Of a stretch of DNA of 64,000 nt, positions 1 through 7,162 are shown piece by piece. Origin of the DNA: Occallatibacter sp. (lineage in GTDB: Bacteria > Acidobacteriota > Terriglobia > Terriglobales > Acidobacteriaceae); NCBI GenBank assembly GCA_031296305.1, contig JARLFZ010000004.1, positions 34,120 through 98,119 on the forward strand, given 5' to 3'. Position 1 is the stretch's first letter. Each line of letters starts with the position of its first letter. The translations under genes were made by a program, and so were the position numbers. Under the pieces are notes generated by a model. It worked only from the letters and a program-made list of their open reading frames with translations. It was not told where the DNA came from and ran no database searches.

Positions 1-69
1 GAATCCGCCCGATGAAGTAGTTTTGCGGGTCGCCTCTGCGGGTTTACATTAATTTACGTTTACATTGAC

Positions 70-174
70 TTAATGGAGAAAGCGAACTGCGATAATTGCC
101 AGGAAAATCGCGGCGATCACGATCCCTGCAACTTTCTCTGCCGTTGTCATTGATTGGTCCATTGCATGGTCCAT
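70..174 (-). CDS. Small single-span membrane protein, 34 aa
   Basis: This short frame encodes 34 residues. The hydrophilic N-terminus begins MDHAMDQSMTTAEK and is followed by one hydrophobic helix (about residues 15-31, AGIVIAAIFLAIIAV). GAGGTG lies 5 bases before the ATG, a good ribosome binding site. It is divergent from the GH28 gene. I do not recognise a family. The binding site, clean start and stop, and hydrophobic core make a real membrane microprotein plausible, but nothing shows its function. Confidence 0.5.
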   Translation of the reverse strand: MDHAMDQSMTTAEKVAGIVIAAIFLAIIAVRFLH

Positions 175-363
175 AAGTCACCTCTTCAAACTTAGATGCC
201 GAGGCCTGTGTCGCGTGGCTCGGCGCAGGTAGGACGGCTTTTGATGAGATCGAAACAGAGACGGAAGTGACGGATTCCGTTGCACTTTTCGCGCTTGCGA
301 CGTCCGCAGTTTATCTCGTGCGAAAATCAGGGACAGGGTACTTGCCGGGGAAAGAGATTCCTG

Positions 364-1749
364 ATGACGACAGCTTTGCGGATGATGACGACGATTATTC
401 TGGCAGCGCACGCGATGCGAGCCGGATCTGCGCCCAGGATTTTTGTGGCCAACGATTTCGGCGCCAAAGGCGATGGAACGACGCTGAATACGGAGCCGAT
501 TCAGAAAGCGATTGATGCGGCCGCGGCAGTGAAGGGAACGGTGACGCTGAAGCCGGGCACGTATCTGACGGGGTCGTTGTTTTTGAAGTCGGGCGTGACG
601 CTCGATGTGGCCCAAGGCGTGACGCTGATCGGGTCTGAGCAGCTCAAAGATTATCCCATGCTGCCGACGCGGATTGCCGGAATCGAAATGACGTGGCCCG
701 CCGCGCTGGTGAATGTGCGCGACCAGCACAATGTGCAAATTACCGGCAAAGGCACAATTGACGGCGACGGGCCGGTGTGGTGGAAGTCGTATTGGGATTT
801 GCGTGCGACGTACGAGCCGAAGGGCTTGCGGTGGGCGTCGGATTACGATGCGCGGCGACCGCGGCTGATACTGATTCAGAATTCATCCGCAGTCGAACTG
901 GGCGGCGGGATTCTGCTGAAGCGGTCGGGATTCTGGACGGTGCAGATTCTTTACTCGCACGATGTGCATGTGGACGATGTCACTATCCGCAACAACGAGG
1001 GCGGGCGCGGGCCGTCGACGGATGGAATCGATATCGACTCATCGCAGAAGGTCTTGGTGGAGCATGCCGACATCGACGTGAACGACGACGCGCTTTGCCT
1101 GAAGGCGGGACGCGATGCGGATGGGTTGCGCGTGAACCGGCCGACCGAACATATCGTCTTACGTGACTCGATCATTCGCAGCGGGGCGGCGGCGCTGACG
1201 ATTGGGAGCGAGACGTCAGGCGGATTTCGCGACATTGAGGCCTACGACATCACGGCGTTGAAGGGAGTGCCTTCCGGCGTGCTGTTCAAGAGCGCGCACA
1301 CCAGGGGCGGATTCGCGGAGAACATCCGGATTCACGATTTGACGCTGCAGGGCGTGGCGATTCCCATTCACATTACGATGAACTGGAATCCAAGTTACAG
1401 CTATGCGGCGATTCCGGCGGGGATGACGGACGTGCCGGATTACTACAAGGTGCTGGCGACGCCGGTGCCCGAAGCGCAGGGGCTGCCGCATTTCCGCAAT
1501 GTGCACATCTCGTACGTAAAGGCCACGGGGGCGCGGGAGGCGTTCAACGTGAGCGCGTATGCAGCGGCGCCGCTCGAGGATTTCCGCATCGATCATCTCG
1601 ACATTGAAGCGGCGACGGCAGGAACCGTTGCGAATGCGAAGAATTGGAAGTTGGAGGACAACAAATTTCAAACGGCGGATGGGAGCCAGGTGAAGTTTGC
1701 GGATTCAACGGCGACGGACCCTAAGGATGTGCCGTATGGGGATCGATGA
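364..1749 (+). CDS. Glycoside hydrolase family 28 (polygalacturonase-like), secreted
   Basis: Predicted to hydrolyse alpha-1,4-galacturonosyl (pectic) linkages outside the cytoplasm. After an N-terminal signal-like segment the mature part opens FVANDFGAKGDG, the usual start of the GH28 beta-helix. Catalytic-region motifs are STDGIDIDSS (about residue 217), NDDALCLKAG (about 240, the paired aspartates) and IGSETSGG (about 280, in the place of the family GHG motif). The length of 461 residues is normal. The ATG at 364 is preferred over an in-frame start 84 bases upstream because GGGGAAAGAG lies 7 bases before it. A rhamnogalacturonase or exo-acting member of GH28 cannot be excluded. It is about 12 kb from the main glycan locus and could serve it. 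Confidence 0.88.
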   Translation: MTTALRMMTTIILAAHAMRAGSAPRIFVANDFGAKGDGTTLNTEPIQKAIDAAAAVKGTVTLKPGTYLTGSLFLKSGVTLDVAQGVTLIGSEQLKDYPMLPTRIAGIEMTWPAALVNVRDQHNVQITGKGTIDGDGPVWWKSYWDLRATYEPKGLRWASDYDARRPRLILIQNSSAVELGGGILLKRSGFWTVQILYSHDVHVDDVTIRNNEGGRGPSTDGIDIDSSQKVLVEHADIDVNDDALCLKAGRDADGLRVNRPTEHIVLRDSIIRSGAAALTIGSETSGGFRDIEAYDITALKGVPSGVLFKSAHTRGGFAENIRIHDLTLQGVAIPIHITMNWNPSYSYAAIPAGMTDVPDYYKVLATPVPEAQGLPHFRNVHISYVKATGAREAFNVSAYAAAPLEDFRIDHLDIEAATAGTVANAKNWKLEDNKFQTADGSQVKFADSTATDPKDVPYGDR

Positions 1750-1754
1750 AAGTT

Positions 1755-1802
1755 GGGACTAGGGACCAGGGACGTAGGGACTGAGGAACTCAGGACTGAG
1801 GC
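1755..1802. repeat. Degenerate GGGACT-type micro-repeat after the GH28 stop
   Basis: About four imperfect copies of a 7-8 base unit (GGGACTA, GGGACCA, GGGACGTA, GGGACTGA) followed by related AGGACTGAGG units fill the gap between the GH28 stop and the next start. It is one of five such patches in the first 10.5 kb, all at gene 3' ends. Confidence 0.6.
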
Positions 1803-1822
1803 GCTGGAGGGTGAAGCGGGCG

Positions 1823-2533
1823 ATGGCGAACAAAATAGTTCGCGCGGTGCGGAAATCGTTTACGGTGGTGCTGGAGCCGGATGGCACCGATCTGAACTGG
1901 ACGGTCGCGCGGATCCCCTTTGACGTGGCGAAGGCGTGGCCGGTGCGCAAGGGGCGAAGAGTGCGCGGCGAGATTGAAGGATTCGCGTTCCGGACCACGC
2001 TGTTTCCGCGTCCCGGAGGCGGCGAGCATTATCTGCTTGTGAACAAGAAGATGCAGGCGGGCGCGGGGGTGCAAGCGGGCGAGAAGGCGCGGATCTGGCT
2101 GGAGCCGGATCTGGAGGAACGCGAGATTCTGTTGCCGGAGGAGCTCGAAAAGGAGTTGAACGGCGATCGCAGGTTGCGAAGGTGGTTCGATGGCTTGAGC
2201 GACTCGATGCGGCGCGAGATTGGGAAGTGGGCTGACGAGCCGAAGACTCCGGAGAGCCGGAAGAAGCGCGCGGGGAAGATGGCGGAGCGGCTGATGCAGG
2301 CGATGGAGGGGGAACAGGAGCCTCCGCCGGTGCTGAAGGCGGCTTTCCAGCGGCAGCCGCGGGCGCGGGAGGCGTGGTTCGCACTGACGCCGGCGCAGCG
2401 AAGGAATCACCTGCTGGGCATCTTCTACTATGAGACGGCGGAAGGGCGGGAGCGCCGGGCGGCCAAGGCGATTGAGGAAGCAGTAAAAAAGCGGGGAATA
2501 GGGAGTAGCCAATTGCCAATCGAGAAAAGCTAG
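1823..2533 (+). CDS. DUF1905 / YdeI-OmpD-associated family protein
   Basis: Residues 1-95 match the DUF1905 type, a small beta-barrel-like domain with DLNWTVARIPFDVAKAWP and VRGEIEGFAFRTTLFP. The C-terminal half, with FDGLSDSMRREIGKW and ALTPAQRRNHLLGIFYYETAEGRERRAAK-type text, matches the bacteriocin-protection YdeI/OmpD-associated domain. Biochemical function is not established. ATG 1823 is preferred to GTG 1811 because GGAGG at 1806-1810 touches the GTG but lies 12 bases before the ATG. The last residues (GIGSSQLPIEKS) are encoded by a micro-repeat that has replaced the natural 3' end. Confidence 0.8.
   Translation: MANKIVRAVRKSFTVVLEPDGTDLNWTVARIPFDVAKAWPVRKGRRVRGEIEGFAFRTTLFPRPGGGEHYLLVNKKMQAGAGVQAGEKARIWLEPDLEEREILLPEELEKELNGDRRLRRWFDGLSDSMRREIGKWADEPKTPESRKKRAGKMAERLMQAMEGEQEPPPVLKAAFQRQPRAREAWFALTPAQRRNHLLGIFYYETAEGRERRAAKAIEEAVKKRGIGSSQLPIEKS
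2493..2520. repeat. Micro-repeat GGGAATAGGGAGTAG / CCAATTGCCAAT at gene end
   Basis: Two copies of GGGAATA/GGGAGTA and two of CCAAT(T)G/CCAAT form the 3' coding end of the YdeI-like gene. The patch lies inside the reading frame and so adds amino acids to the protein. Confidence 0.55.
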
Positions 2534-2707
2534 ACGTCAAAAGCGGAGAGCTGTTTTCGGGCCTGTGGACAACTTTTTTGGGAGGAATGGTGTTGGGAGA
2601 GAGTAGGGGGGACGATCGAGAGGCTTCAGGCTGAGGATTTTGGAGTTTGGTCGACTTTTAGTCGATCTCTGGTCTTGGAAGCCATTTATGTCGTCTAATG
2701 AAGAGAG

Positions 2708-3394
2708 ATGACCATCGCTTCAGTACGGCCATTCTTTGCCCAAGCGTCCGTAGCTGCCGACGAGCAGGCTCGGCTAGAAAGCCTTTCAGTTGCCGAAGGG
2801 CTGAAACGGCGCAAGGCGGGGTTGCTGGATGAGTTGATTGTGCGTTACCAGCACCGGCTGCTGCGTTACCTGCTCTTCCTTACGGGGAACCGGGAGACCG
2901 CCGAAGACCTGTTTCAGGAGGTCTGGATGCGGGTGCTGGTGCGGGGCGCCCAGTTTAACGGCAAAGCGCGGTTTCAGACCTGGCTGTTTACCATTGCCCG
3001 CAACCTGGTGATCGACCAGCGGCGCAAGCGCACCATGAACAGCCTGGATGAGCTGATTGACGGGGTTGGCGACGACGACCGGGCAATGACCTTTGAAGTG
3101 GCAGCCGACGATCCGACGCCTTTCGAACACGTTTCAAACCTCGAAGACCGCGAAAAGATTGCGGCCGCGCTGCTGGAACTGGATACGCTGCACCGCGAGG
3201 TGTTGGTACTGCGCTTTCACGAGGAGCTCTCGCTCGAAGAGATTGCAAAGGTGACCAGAGCGCCGCTTTCTACTGTGAAATCAAGGCTTTATCGTGGACT
3301 GGCGATGATCAAGCCGCGGCTTGGCTACGCAGCGGAGCGCTTTGAGGCACGCTGCGATACACGTTTAGGGGCGGGCTTAGGGGAGGCGATGTGA
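2708..3394 (+). CDS. RNA polymerase sigma-70 family (ECF-type) sigma factor
   Basis: Region 2 spans roughly residues 40-110, with LLRYLLFLTGNRETAEDLFQ (core binding) and FQTWLFTIARNLVIDQRRKR (-10 recognition). Region 4 spans 150-205, with LHREVLVLRFHEELSLEEIA and the helix-turn-helix PLSTVKSRLYRG. The 228-residue length and absence of regions 1.1 and 3 fit the ECF group. The linker between regions 2 and 4 is acidic and long (VGDDDRAMTFEVAADDP). Its stop overlaps the GTG start of the next gene by four bases (GTGA), so the pair is probably translationally coupled and the neighbour is the natural candidate for an anti-sigma factor. The regulon is unknown. Confidence 0.9.
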   Translation: MTIASVRPFFAQASVAADEQARLESLSVAEGLKRRKAGLLDELIVRYQHRLLRYLLFLTGNRETAEDLFQEVWMRVLVRGAQFNGKARFQTWLFTIARNLVIDQRRKRTMNSLDELIDGVGDDDRAMTFEVAADDPTPFEHVSNLEDREKIAAALLELDTLHREVLVLRFHEELSLEEIAKVTRAPLSTVKSRLYRGLAMIKPRLGYAAERFEARCDTRLGAGLGEAM

Positions 3395-3804
3395 AAACGG
3401 CGGGGTGGGCCGACAGTACGCCTGCGAATCCGGTGGTTGGGGCCGCAGCGAACCTGCGGGCCGACGCTGATGCCGCCCATCGCGGCTTGCTGGCGGCGCT
3501 GGCCGGAAAACAGGCCGTCCGGGATCGCGCCGTGGCCCAGAAGACCCGTCGCGTGGTGCGGACTTCGCTGGGAGTGATGCAGGATCAAAGTGCGAGCCGG
3601 CGGCGCAGTCGTGCTTTGGCCATGGCGGCTCTCCTACTGGTTCTGCTGGCGCTGGGACCGTTTGTGTGGCACGTGACAGACGGACTGCTGGGCGGCGAGC
3701 ACATGGCGGATATCTTCACGCAAACCAGCCTTTGGATCTGCATCCTGTGCCCGGTGATTCTGGCGGCGGTAATTGTGGCCGGATGGGCCCGCATCAAGCA
3801 ATAA
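3391..3804 (+). CDS. Small two-span membrane protein, candidate anti-sigma factor
   Basis: The 137-residue protein has a soluble, Ala/Arg-rich N-terminal 70 residues and two predicted membrane spans (about 76-94, LAMAALLLVLLALGPFVW, and 113-131, LWICILCPVILAAVIVAGW). The GTG start overlaps the sigma-factor stop by four bases. Position and topology suggest that it controls the sigma factor, as membrane anti-sigma proteins do. However, no zinc-finger HxxxCxxC motif is visible, so this rests on context only. Confidence 0.65.
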   Translation: MKTAGWADSTPANPVVGAAANLRADADAAHRGLLAALAGKQAVRDRAVAQKTRRVVRTSLGVMQDQSASRRRSRALAMAALLLVLLALGPFVWHVTDGLLGGEHMADIFTQTSLWICILCPVILAAVIVAGWARIKQ

Positions 3805-3810
3805 ATTAAA

Positions 3811-3840
3811 GATCTCAGGTGTCGGGTTTCAGGTGTCAGG
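3811..3840. repeat. Micro-repeat TCAGGTGTCGGGTT / TCAGGTGTCAGG
   Basis: Two imperfect copies of TCAGGTGTC(G/A)GG lie a few bases after the stop of the two-span membrane protein, the same kind of gene-end patch seen at 1755, 2493, 4551 and 10373. Confidence 0.5.
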
Positions 3841-4017
3841 CCGCATTGGCCTGGGGATCTTGCCCAAACAGTGCGCAAGGAAGCGCGAAATCCCCAAAAA
3901 ACTGGCAAAATCCCTAAAATTGGCAACTTCTGTCTTGCCTCTCCCGTCCATTCAAAAAAGGGGTTCATCGGCTTTAAAGAGATCTCAGGAAAGGCCCTCC
4001 GTGGTAAGGGAAGATCC

Positions 4018-4545
4018 ATGCCCGATCCGCAAGCTATCAGCGTAAACGAAGAAGAAAGAATGATTCCGGTCTGGTCGATTGTTGCGGCCAGCTTGGCGTT
4101 TGTTCTGGTCGAATACTACTTCTGGATCATTGCGCCCGGCCAACACCACCATGCGGCGCCGGCGCTGGGCCTGCGCATTTACTTCAATATCTCGTGGGGT
4201 GTGGTGGCTTCGCTCTACTTCCTGATGGTGGGCTACATCAGCAAGGATGCACCGCGGCGCGCGATGAGCACGCGTTTCTGGATGTTGATCTGCTTCGTGA
4301 TGCCGGCGGGCATTGGCGCCGTGCTTTATTTTCTGCTGCGGCCGCCGCAGGTGTTTCGCTGCCCCGCCTGCGGCACGCATGTCCAGGGTGATTTCCATTT
4401 CTGCCCGCAGTGCAACTACCAGCTTTCGGCAAGCTGCGGCAACTGCTTCCGCACAGTGCGTGCTACCGATCAGTTCTGCACTCGCTGCGGCCACGAGTTG
4501 GCGCAGGACCCCACGCCGGCGCGGCTGCGGGTGATGAGCGAGTAG
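4018..4545 (+). CDS. Three-span membrane protein with C-terminal double zinc ribbon
   Basis: Three hydrophobic segments (about residues 18-37, 52-70 and 84-104) precede a cytoplasmic tail with four Cys pairs: CPAC, CPQC, CGNC and CTRC. These form two adjacent zinc ribbons of the zinc_ribbon/DZR type. ATG 4018 is chosen over an upstream in-frame start at 3871 because AAGGGAAG lies 4 bases before it and the upstream extension is low-complexity. Such proteins are common and uncharacterised in Acidobacteriota. A regulatory or scaffolding role at the membrane is only a guess. Confidence 0.78.
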   Translation: MPDPQAISVNEEERMIPVWSIVAASLAFVLVEYYFWIIAPGQHHHAAPALGLRIYFNISWGVVASLYFLMVGYISKDAPRRAMSTRFWMLICFVMPAGIGAVLYFLLRPPQVFRCPACGTHVQGDFHFCPQCNYQLSASCGNCFRTVRATDQFCTRCGHELAQDPTPARLRVMSE

Positions 4546-4550
4546 AAAAA

Positions 4551-4585
4551 CAGCTTTCAGCCTTTAGCTATCAGTCTTCAGCTTC
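4551..4585. repeat. Micro-repeat CAGCTTTCAGCCTTTAGC...TCAGTCTTCAGCTT
   Basis: Five imperfect copies of a (T)CAGCTT-like unit begin 5 bases after the zinc-ribbon gene stop. Similar CAGCTTTCAG patches are familiar in acidobacterial intergenic DNA; that is general knowledge, not a search result. Confidence 0.55.
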
Positions 4586-4705
4586 TTCGTGCGGGGAGGG
4601 ATTTTTGTAATCTCGCGGCCAGCGCAAGAGTCCTGTATTGGGTGGCCTTGCTGCTTCAAAAGTATGATAAAGTATGACAAATGAAGAGCACTGGAGGGAG
4701 CCTTT

Positions 4706-5017
4706 ATGGGAACGATTGAACGCCTGACCATCACGCTTCCTGCCGACATGGCGGGGCTGGTCAAGGGGGCGGTCAATGAAGGTGGATACGCTTCGACCAG
4801 CGAGGTGATCCGCGAAGCGCTGCGCGAATGGAAGATGAAACGCGACCTTCACGCGGGCCAACTTGCGGCTTTGAGGGTCGATATTGATCGCGGTCTTGCG
4901 GATGCGGCGAATGGCCGGCTCGTCCCTTACGATCGCGAGCGCATTCTCGAGCGCGGGAGGAAACAATTCGCAAGCCGTGCAAACTTCGCCTTACCGAGGC
5001 CGCAGAAGCAGACTTAG
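4706..5017 (+). CDS. parD: ParD-type antitoxin (ribbon-helix-helix)
   Basis: The N-terminal RERLTITLP-like beta strand (IERLTITLPADMAGLVKGAV) followed by GGYASTSEVIREALREW is the typical ParD/CC2985 ribbon-helix-helix DNA-binding domain. The C-terminal part (LRVDIDRGLADAANGRLVPYD) is the segment that wraps the toxin in this family. GGAGGGAG lies 8 bases before the ATG. It should bind the ParE toxin encoded by the overlapping downstream frame and repress the operon. The C-terminal extension after about residue 85 is translated from DNA that also encodes the toxin N-terminus. Confidence 0.88.
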   Translation: MGTIERLTITLPADMAGLVKGAVNEGGYASTSEVIREALREWKMKRDLHAGQLAALRVDIDRGLADAANGRLVPYDRERILERGRKQFASRANFALPRPQKQT

Positions 5018-5286
5018 CGGAGATCTGGAGTTATCTCGCCGCGGAAGCATCCGAAACCGTTGCGACCCGATTTCTGTCGCGTCTTGAGTCCCGGATTCGC
5101 TCGGCATTGGTACTGCCGTTTTCCGGTGCGCCTCGTTCCCACCTTGCGCCCGATCTGCGCGTGATTTTTCATCAAAAGTACGCTGTCTATTACTTGCCTC
5201 GTCTTGGCGAGATCGTTATCGTCCGGGTTCTGCAGGGGTCCCGTGATGTTTCTACCATTGCTGAGGCTGGCGGCTTCGCGACCTGA
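4966..5286 (+). CDS. parE: ParE/RelE-type toxin with apparent ATT start
   Basis: The frame reads RLTEAAEADLAEIWSYLAAE near the start, then PFSGAPRSHLAPDLRVIF, KYAVYYLPR and IVIVRVLQGSRDVSTI at the end, which are the ParE toxin signatures (the family poisons DNA gyrase). The 106-residue length is normal. No ATG, GTG or TTG occurs between the upstream in-frame stop (TGA 4885-4887) and the conserved core. ATT at 4966 lies 4 bases after GGAGGA (4956-4961) and gives the expected N-terminus. It overlaps the antitoxin by 52 bases. A rare start could keep toxin translation low. Alternatives are a frameshift-linked start, or a sequencing error removing an ATG. Confidence 0.78.
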   Translation: MRKPCKLRLTEAAEADLAEIWSYLAAEASETVATRFLSRLESRIRSALVLPFSGAPRSHLAPDLRVIFHQKYAVYYLPRLGEIVIVRVLQGSRDVSTIAEAGGFAT

Positions 5287-5365
5287 CGTGCGATTGGGCC
5301 GTTGACGAAACCCTCTTTTCGGCTTCTCTGAACTCGCTTGCGATAGAATCGAATCGCTGCTCATC

Positions 5366-6268
5366 ATGACCATTTCCGCACTGATTATCGACGACGAACA
5401 ACTGGCCCGCGAGGAGCTGAAGTATCTGCTCGACTCGGTGGGCGGCGTGGACGTGGTGGCGCAGGGAGCGAACGGCATTGAGGCTGTGGACCTGATCGAG
5501 GAGCACCATCCGGACCTGGTGTTTCTGGATGTGCAGATGCCGGGCCAGGACGGATTCGCGGTGATCCAGCGGCTGATGGACCGGAATCGCGCGGGCACGG
5601 CCGCGCCAGAGAAAAGGGATTCGGACAAGCGCGACTTGGAGAAGCGCGAGGTCCCAAATGTTGCGAGCGCGGGCAAGCATACGGCGACGCTGCCGCATTT
5701 CGTGTTTGCGACAGCATACGATCAGTACGCGGTGCGCGCGTTCGATGTGAATGCCGTGGATTACCTGCTGAAGCCATTCGACCGTGCGCGGGTTCTTGAG
5801 GCGGTGGAGCGGGTGCGCGTGCGGCTGGCAACGGGTGGTGCGCCCGGCGCTGTCGCGCCAGATGCAGAGTCGCAGATCGAACGGCTCTTGCAGTTGCTGA
5901 ACAGGCCGCAGGCGGCCGAGCCGGGACGCGCGCCGGCCAAGCTGATTGTGCAGGCGCAGAGTCGCTTGCTGCTCGTGGACCAGGCGGAGATCTGCTTTGC
6001 GGCTATTGATGAGGGCGTGATTCGCGTGGTAACGCGCGTCTTCGAGGGGCAGTCGAAGTGCCGCACGCTGGAAGAATTGATGGAACTGCTCGACCCGGCG
6101 CGCTTCTGGAGAGCGCATCGCGGATTTGTGGTGAACATCGATCAGATTCGCGAAGTGATGCCGTGGTTCAAGTCGAGCTACCAACTGCGCATGAACGATA
6201 AACAGCAGACGGAGATCCCCGTGAGCCGCGCACAGACTAAACGGCTGCGGGAGTTGTTCAGTTTGTAG
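5366..6268 (+). CDS. LytTR-family response regulator with enlarged receiver domain
   Basis: The receiver domain has ALIIDDEQ (acidic pocket, D9/D10), LVFLDVQMPG (phospho-acceptor D55), FATAYDQYA and DYLLKPF. Residues about 200-298 form a LytTR DNA-binding domain (ICFAAIDEGVIRVVT, FWRAHRGFVVNIDQIREV, IPVSRAQTKRLREL). About 25-30 charged, repetitive residues (PEKRDSDKRDLEKREV) are inserted between beta-3 and beta-4 of the receiver. No histidine kinase gene is adjacent, so the partner is elsewhere. It probably activates transcription at paired direct repeats, as LytTR proteins do. Confidence 0.9.
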   Translation: MTISALIIDDEQLAREELKYLLDSVGGVDVVAQGANGIEAVDLIEEHHPDLVFLDVQMPGQDGFAVIQRLMDRNRAGTAAPEKRDSDKRDLEKREVPNVASAGKHTATLPHFVFATAYDQYAVRAFDVNAVDYLLKPFDRARVLEAVERVRVRLATGGAPGAVAPDAESQIERLLQLLNRPQAAEPGRAPAKLIVQAQSRLLLVDQAEICFAAIDEGVIRVVTRVFEGQSKCRTLEELMELLDPARFWRAHRGFVVNIDQIREVMPWFKSSYQLRMNDKQQTEIPVSRAQTKRLRELFSL

Positions 6269-6275
6269 CAGGATC

Positions 6276-7082
6276 TCAGTCGTAACGCTCGAAGACAATC
6301 TGCTTCTTGTGCCAGCCGAAGCCGTCCAGGCGCTCGCGCACACTCGATACCATGAAATTCAGTCCGCAGATGTAGGTGTAGATGTCGAAGCGCAATTCCG
6401 CGGGCGGAGTTGCGGGATCGACGGGCGGCACAGGCAACGGCTGGCCCAGGCGCGCGGCGCGGTCTTCAACAATTTTGGCGACGTGATCCTGCACGTAACC
6501 GCGGAGGCCGGTCCACTGAGGCTGTGCGCGGCTCAGCGTGGGCAGGTAGTGGAAGTTGGGCACGCGCTGGGCGAGCGCTACAAACTCATCATGGTAGTAC
6601 ATATCGGTCTCGTAACGCGTGCCGTAGACGAGCCAGATTTCCTTACCGTTGCTGCGGTCGGGGCCATCGGCGGGGAAGAGCCACTGCGAGTAGCCGCGCA
6701 TGGGCGCGACGCCGGTGCCAGTGGCGACGAAAATCGAATCTGTGACGGGCTCCTGCAACACGAAGTGGCCGTGCGGGCCGTGGATCTGAATGGCCGAACC
6801 AACGGGCAGATCGGGTAGATCTGCGAGGTGATTCGAAAAGAAACCATTCTCCACGCGGTTGACGCACAACTCGAACTGGTTGCCACTAGGGGCCGAAGCG
6901 ATGGAATAGGCGCGCGTCTGCTGCTTGCCATTCTCGTCCGGGGCGACTGCGGAGACGAACTGGCCGGGCAGGTAAGGGAAGGTCTCAAGCGACTCGACAG
7001 AGAACAGGAAGTGATAGCACTGCGCGACTTCAGAGATGCACTCTTTGCGCAGGAGACGCGCTGTAAGGAGCTCACGTGCCAA
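6276..7082 (-). CDS. FAD/NAD(P)-binding oxidoreductase, ferredoxin-NADP reductase type
   Basis: The order of motifs is that of the FNR superfamily: PYLPGQFVSAVAP and RAYSIASAP (FAD binding, about residues 37-65), GPHGHFVL, then FVATGTGVAPMRGY (NAD(P) pyrophosphate, about 118-131), WLVYGTR, and the C-terminal YICGLNFMVSSVRERL. It moves electrons between NAD(P)H and a one-electron partner such as a ferredoxin or flavodoxin. The partner is not encoded nearby. At 268 residues it is the size of the bacterial subclass. It converges on the LytTR gene with only 7 bases between the stops. Confidence 0.85.
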   Translation of the reverse strand: MARELLTARLLRKECISEVAQCYHFLFSVESLETFPYLPGQFVSAVAPDENGKQQTRAYSIASAPSGNQFELCVNRVENGFFSNHLADLPDLPVGSAIQIHGPHGHFVLQEPVTDSIFVATGTGVAPMRGYSQWLFPADGPDRSNGKEIWLVYGTRYETDMYYHDEFVALAQRVPNFHYLPTLSRAQPQWTGLRGYVQDHVAKIVEDRAARLGQPLPVPPVDPATPPAELRFDIYTYICGLNFMVSSVRERLDGFGWHKKQIVFERYD

Positions 7083-7162
7083 GTTTTTTCTCGCTTTGCC
7101 GGGAAGTAGGGGCCGGTACAGTATCTGGGGAAATTATAGGATGCCGGGGGCGGCTGCGGCCA

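Noticed and set aside
178..738. 186-residue minus-strand frame opposite GH28
   Set aside because: Arg/His-rich antisense shadow. The real minus-strand candidate nearby is the 34-residue frame at 70-174.
5252..6343. 363-residue minus-strand frame opposite the LytTR gene
   Set aside because: It lies antisense to a clear response regulator and partly over parE; the translated text has no domains.
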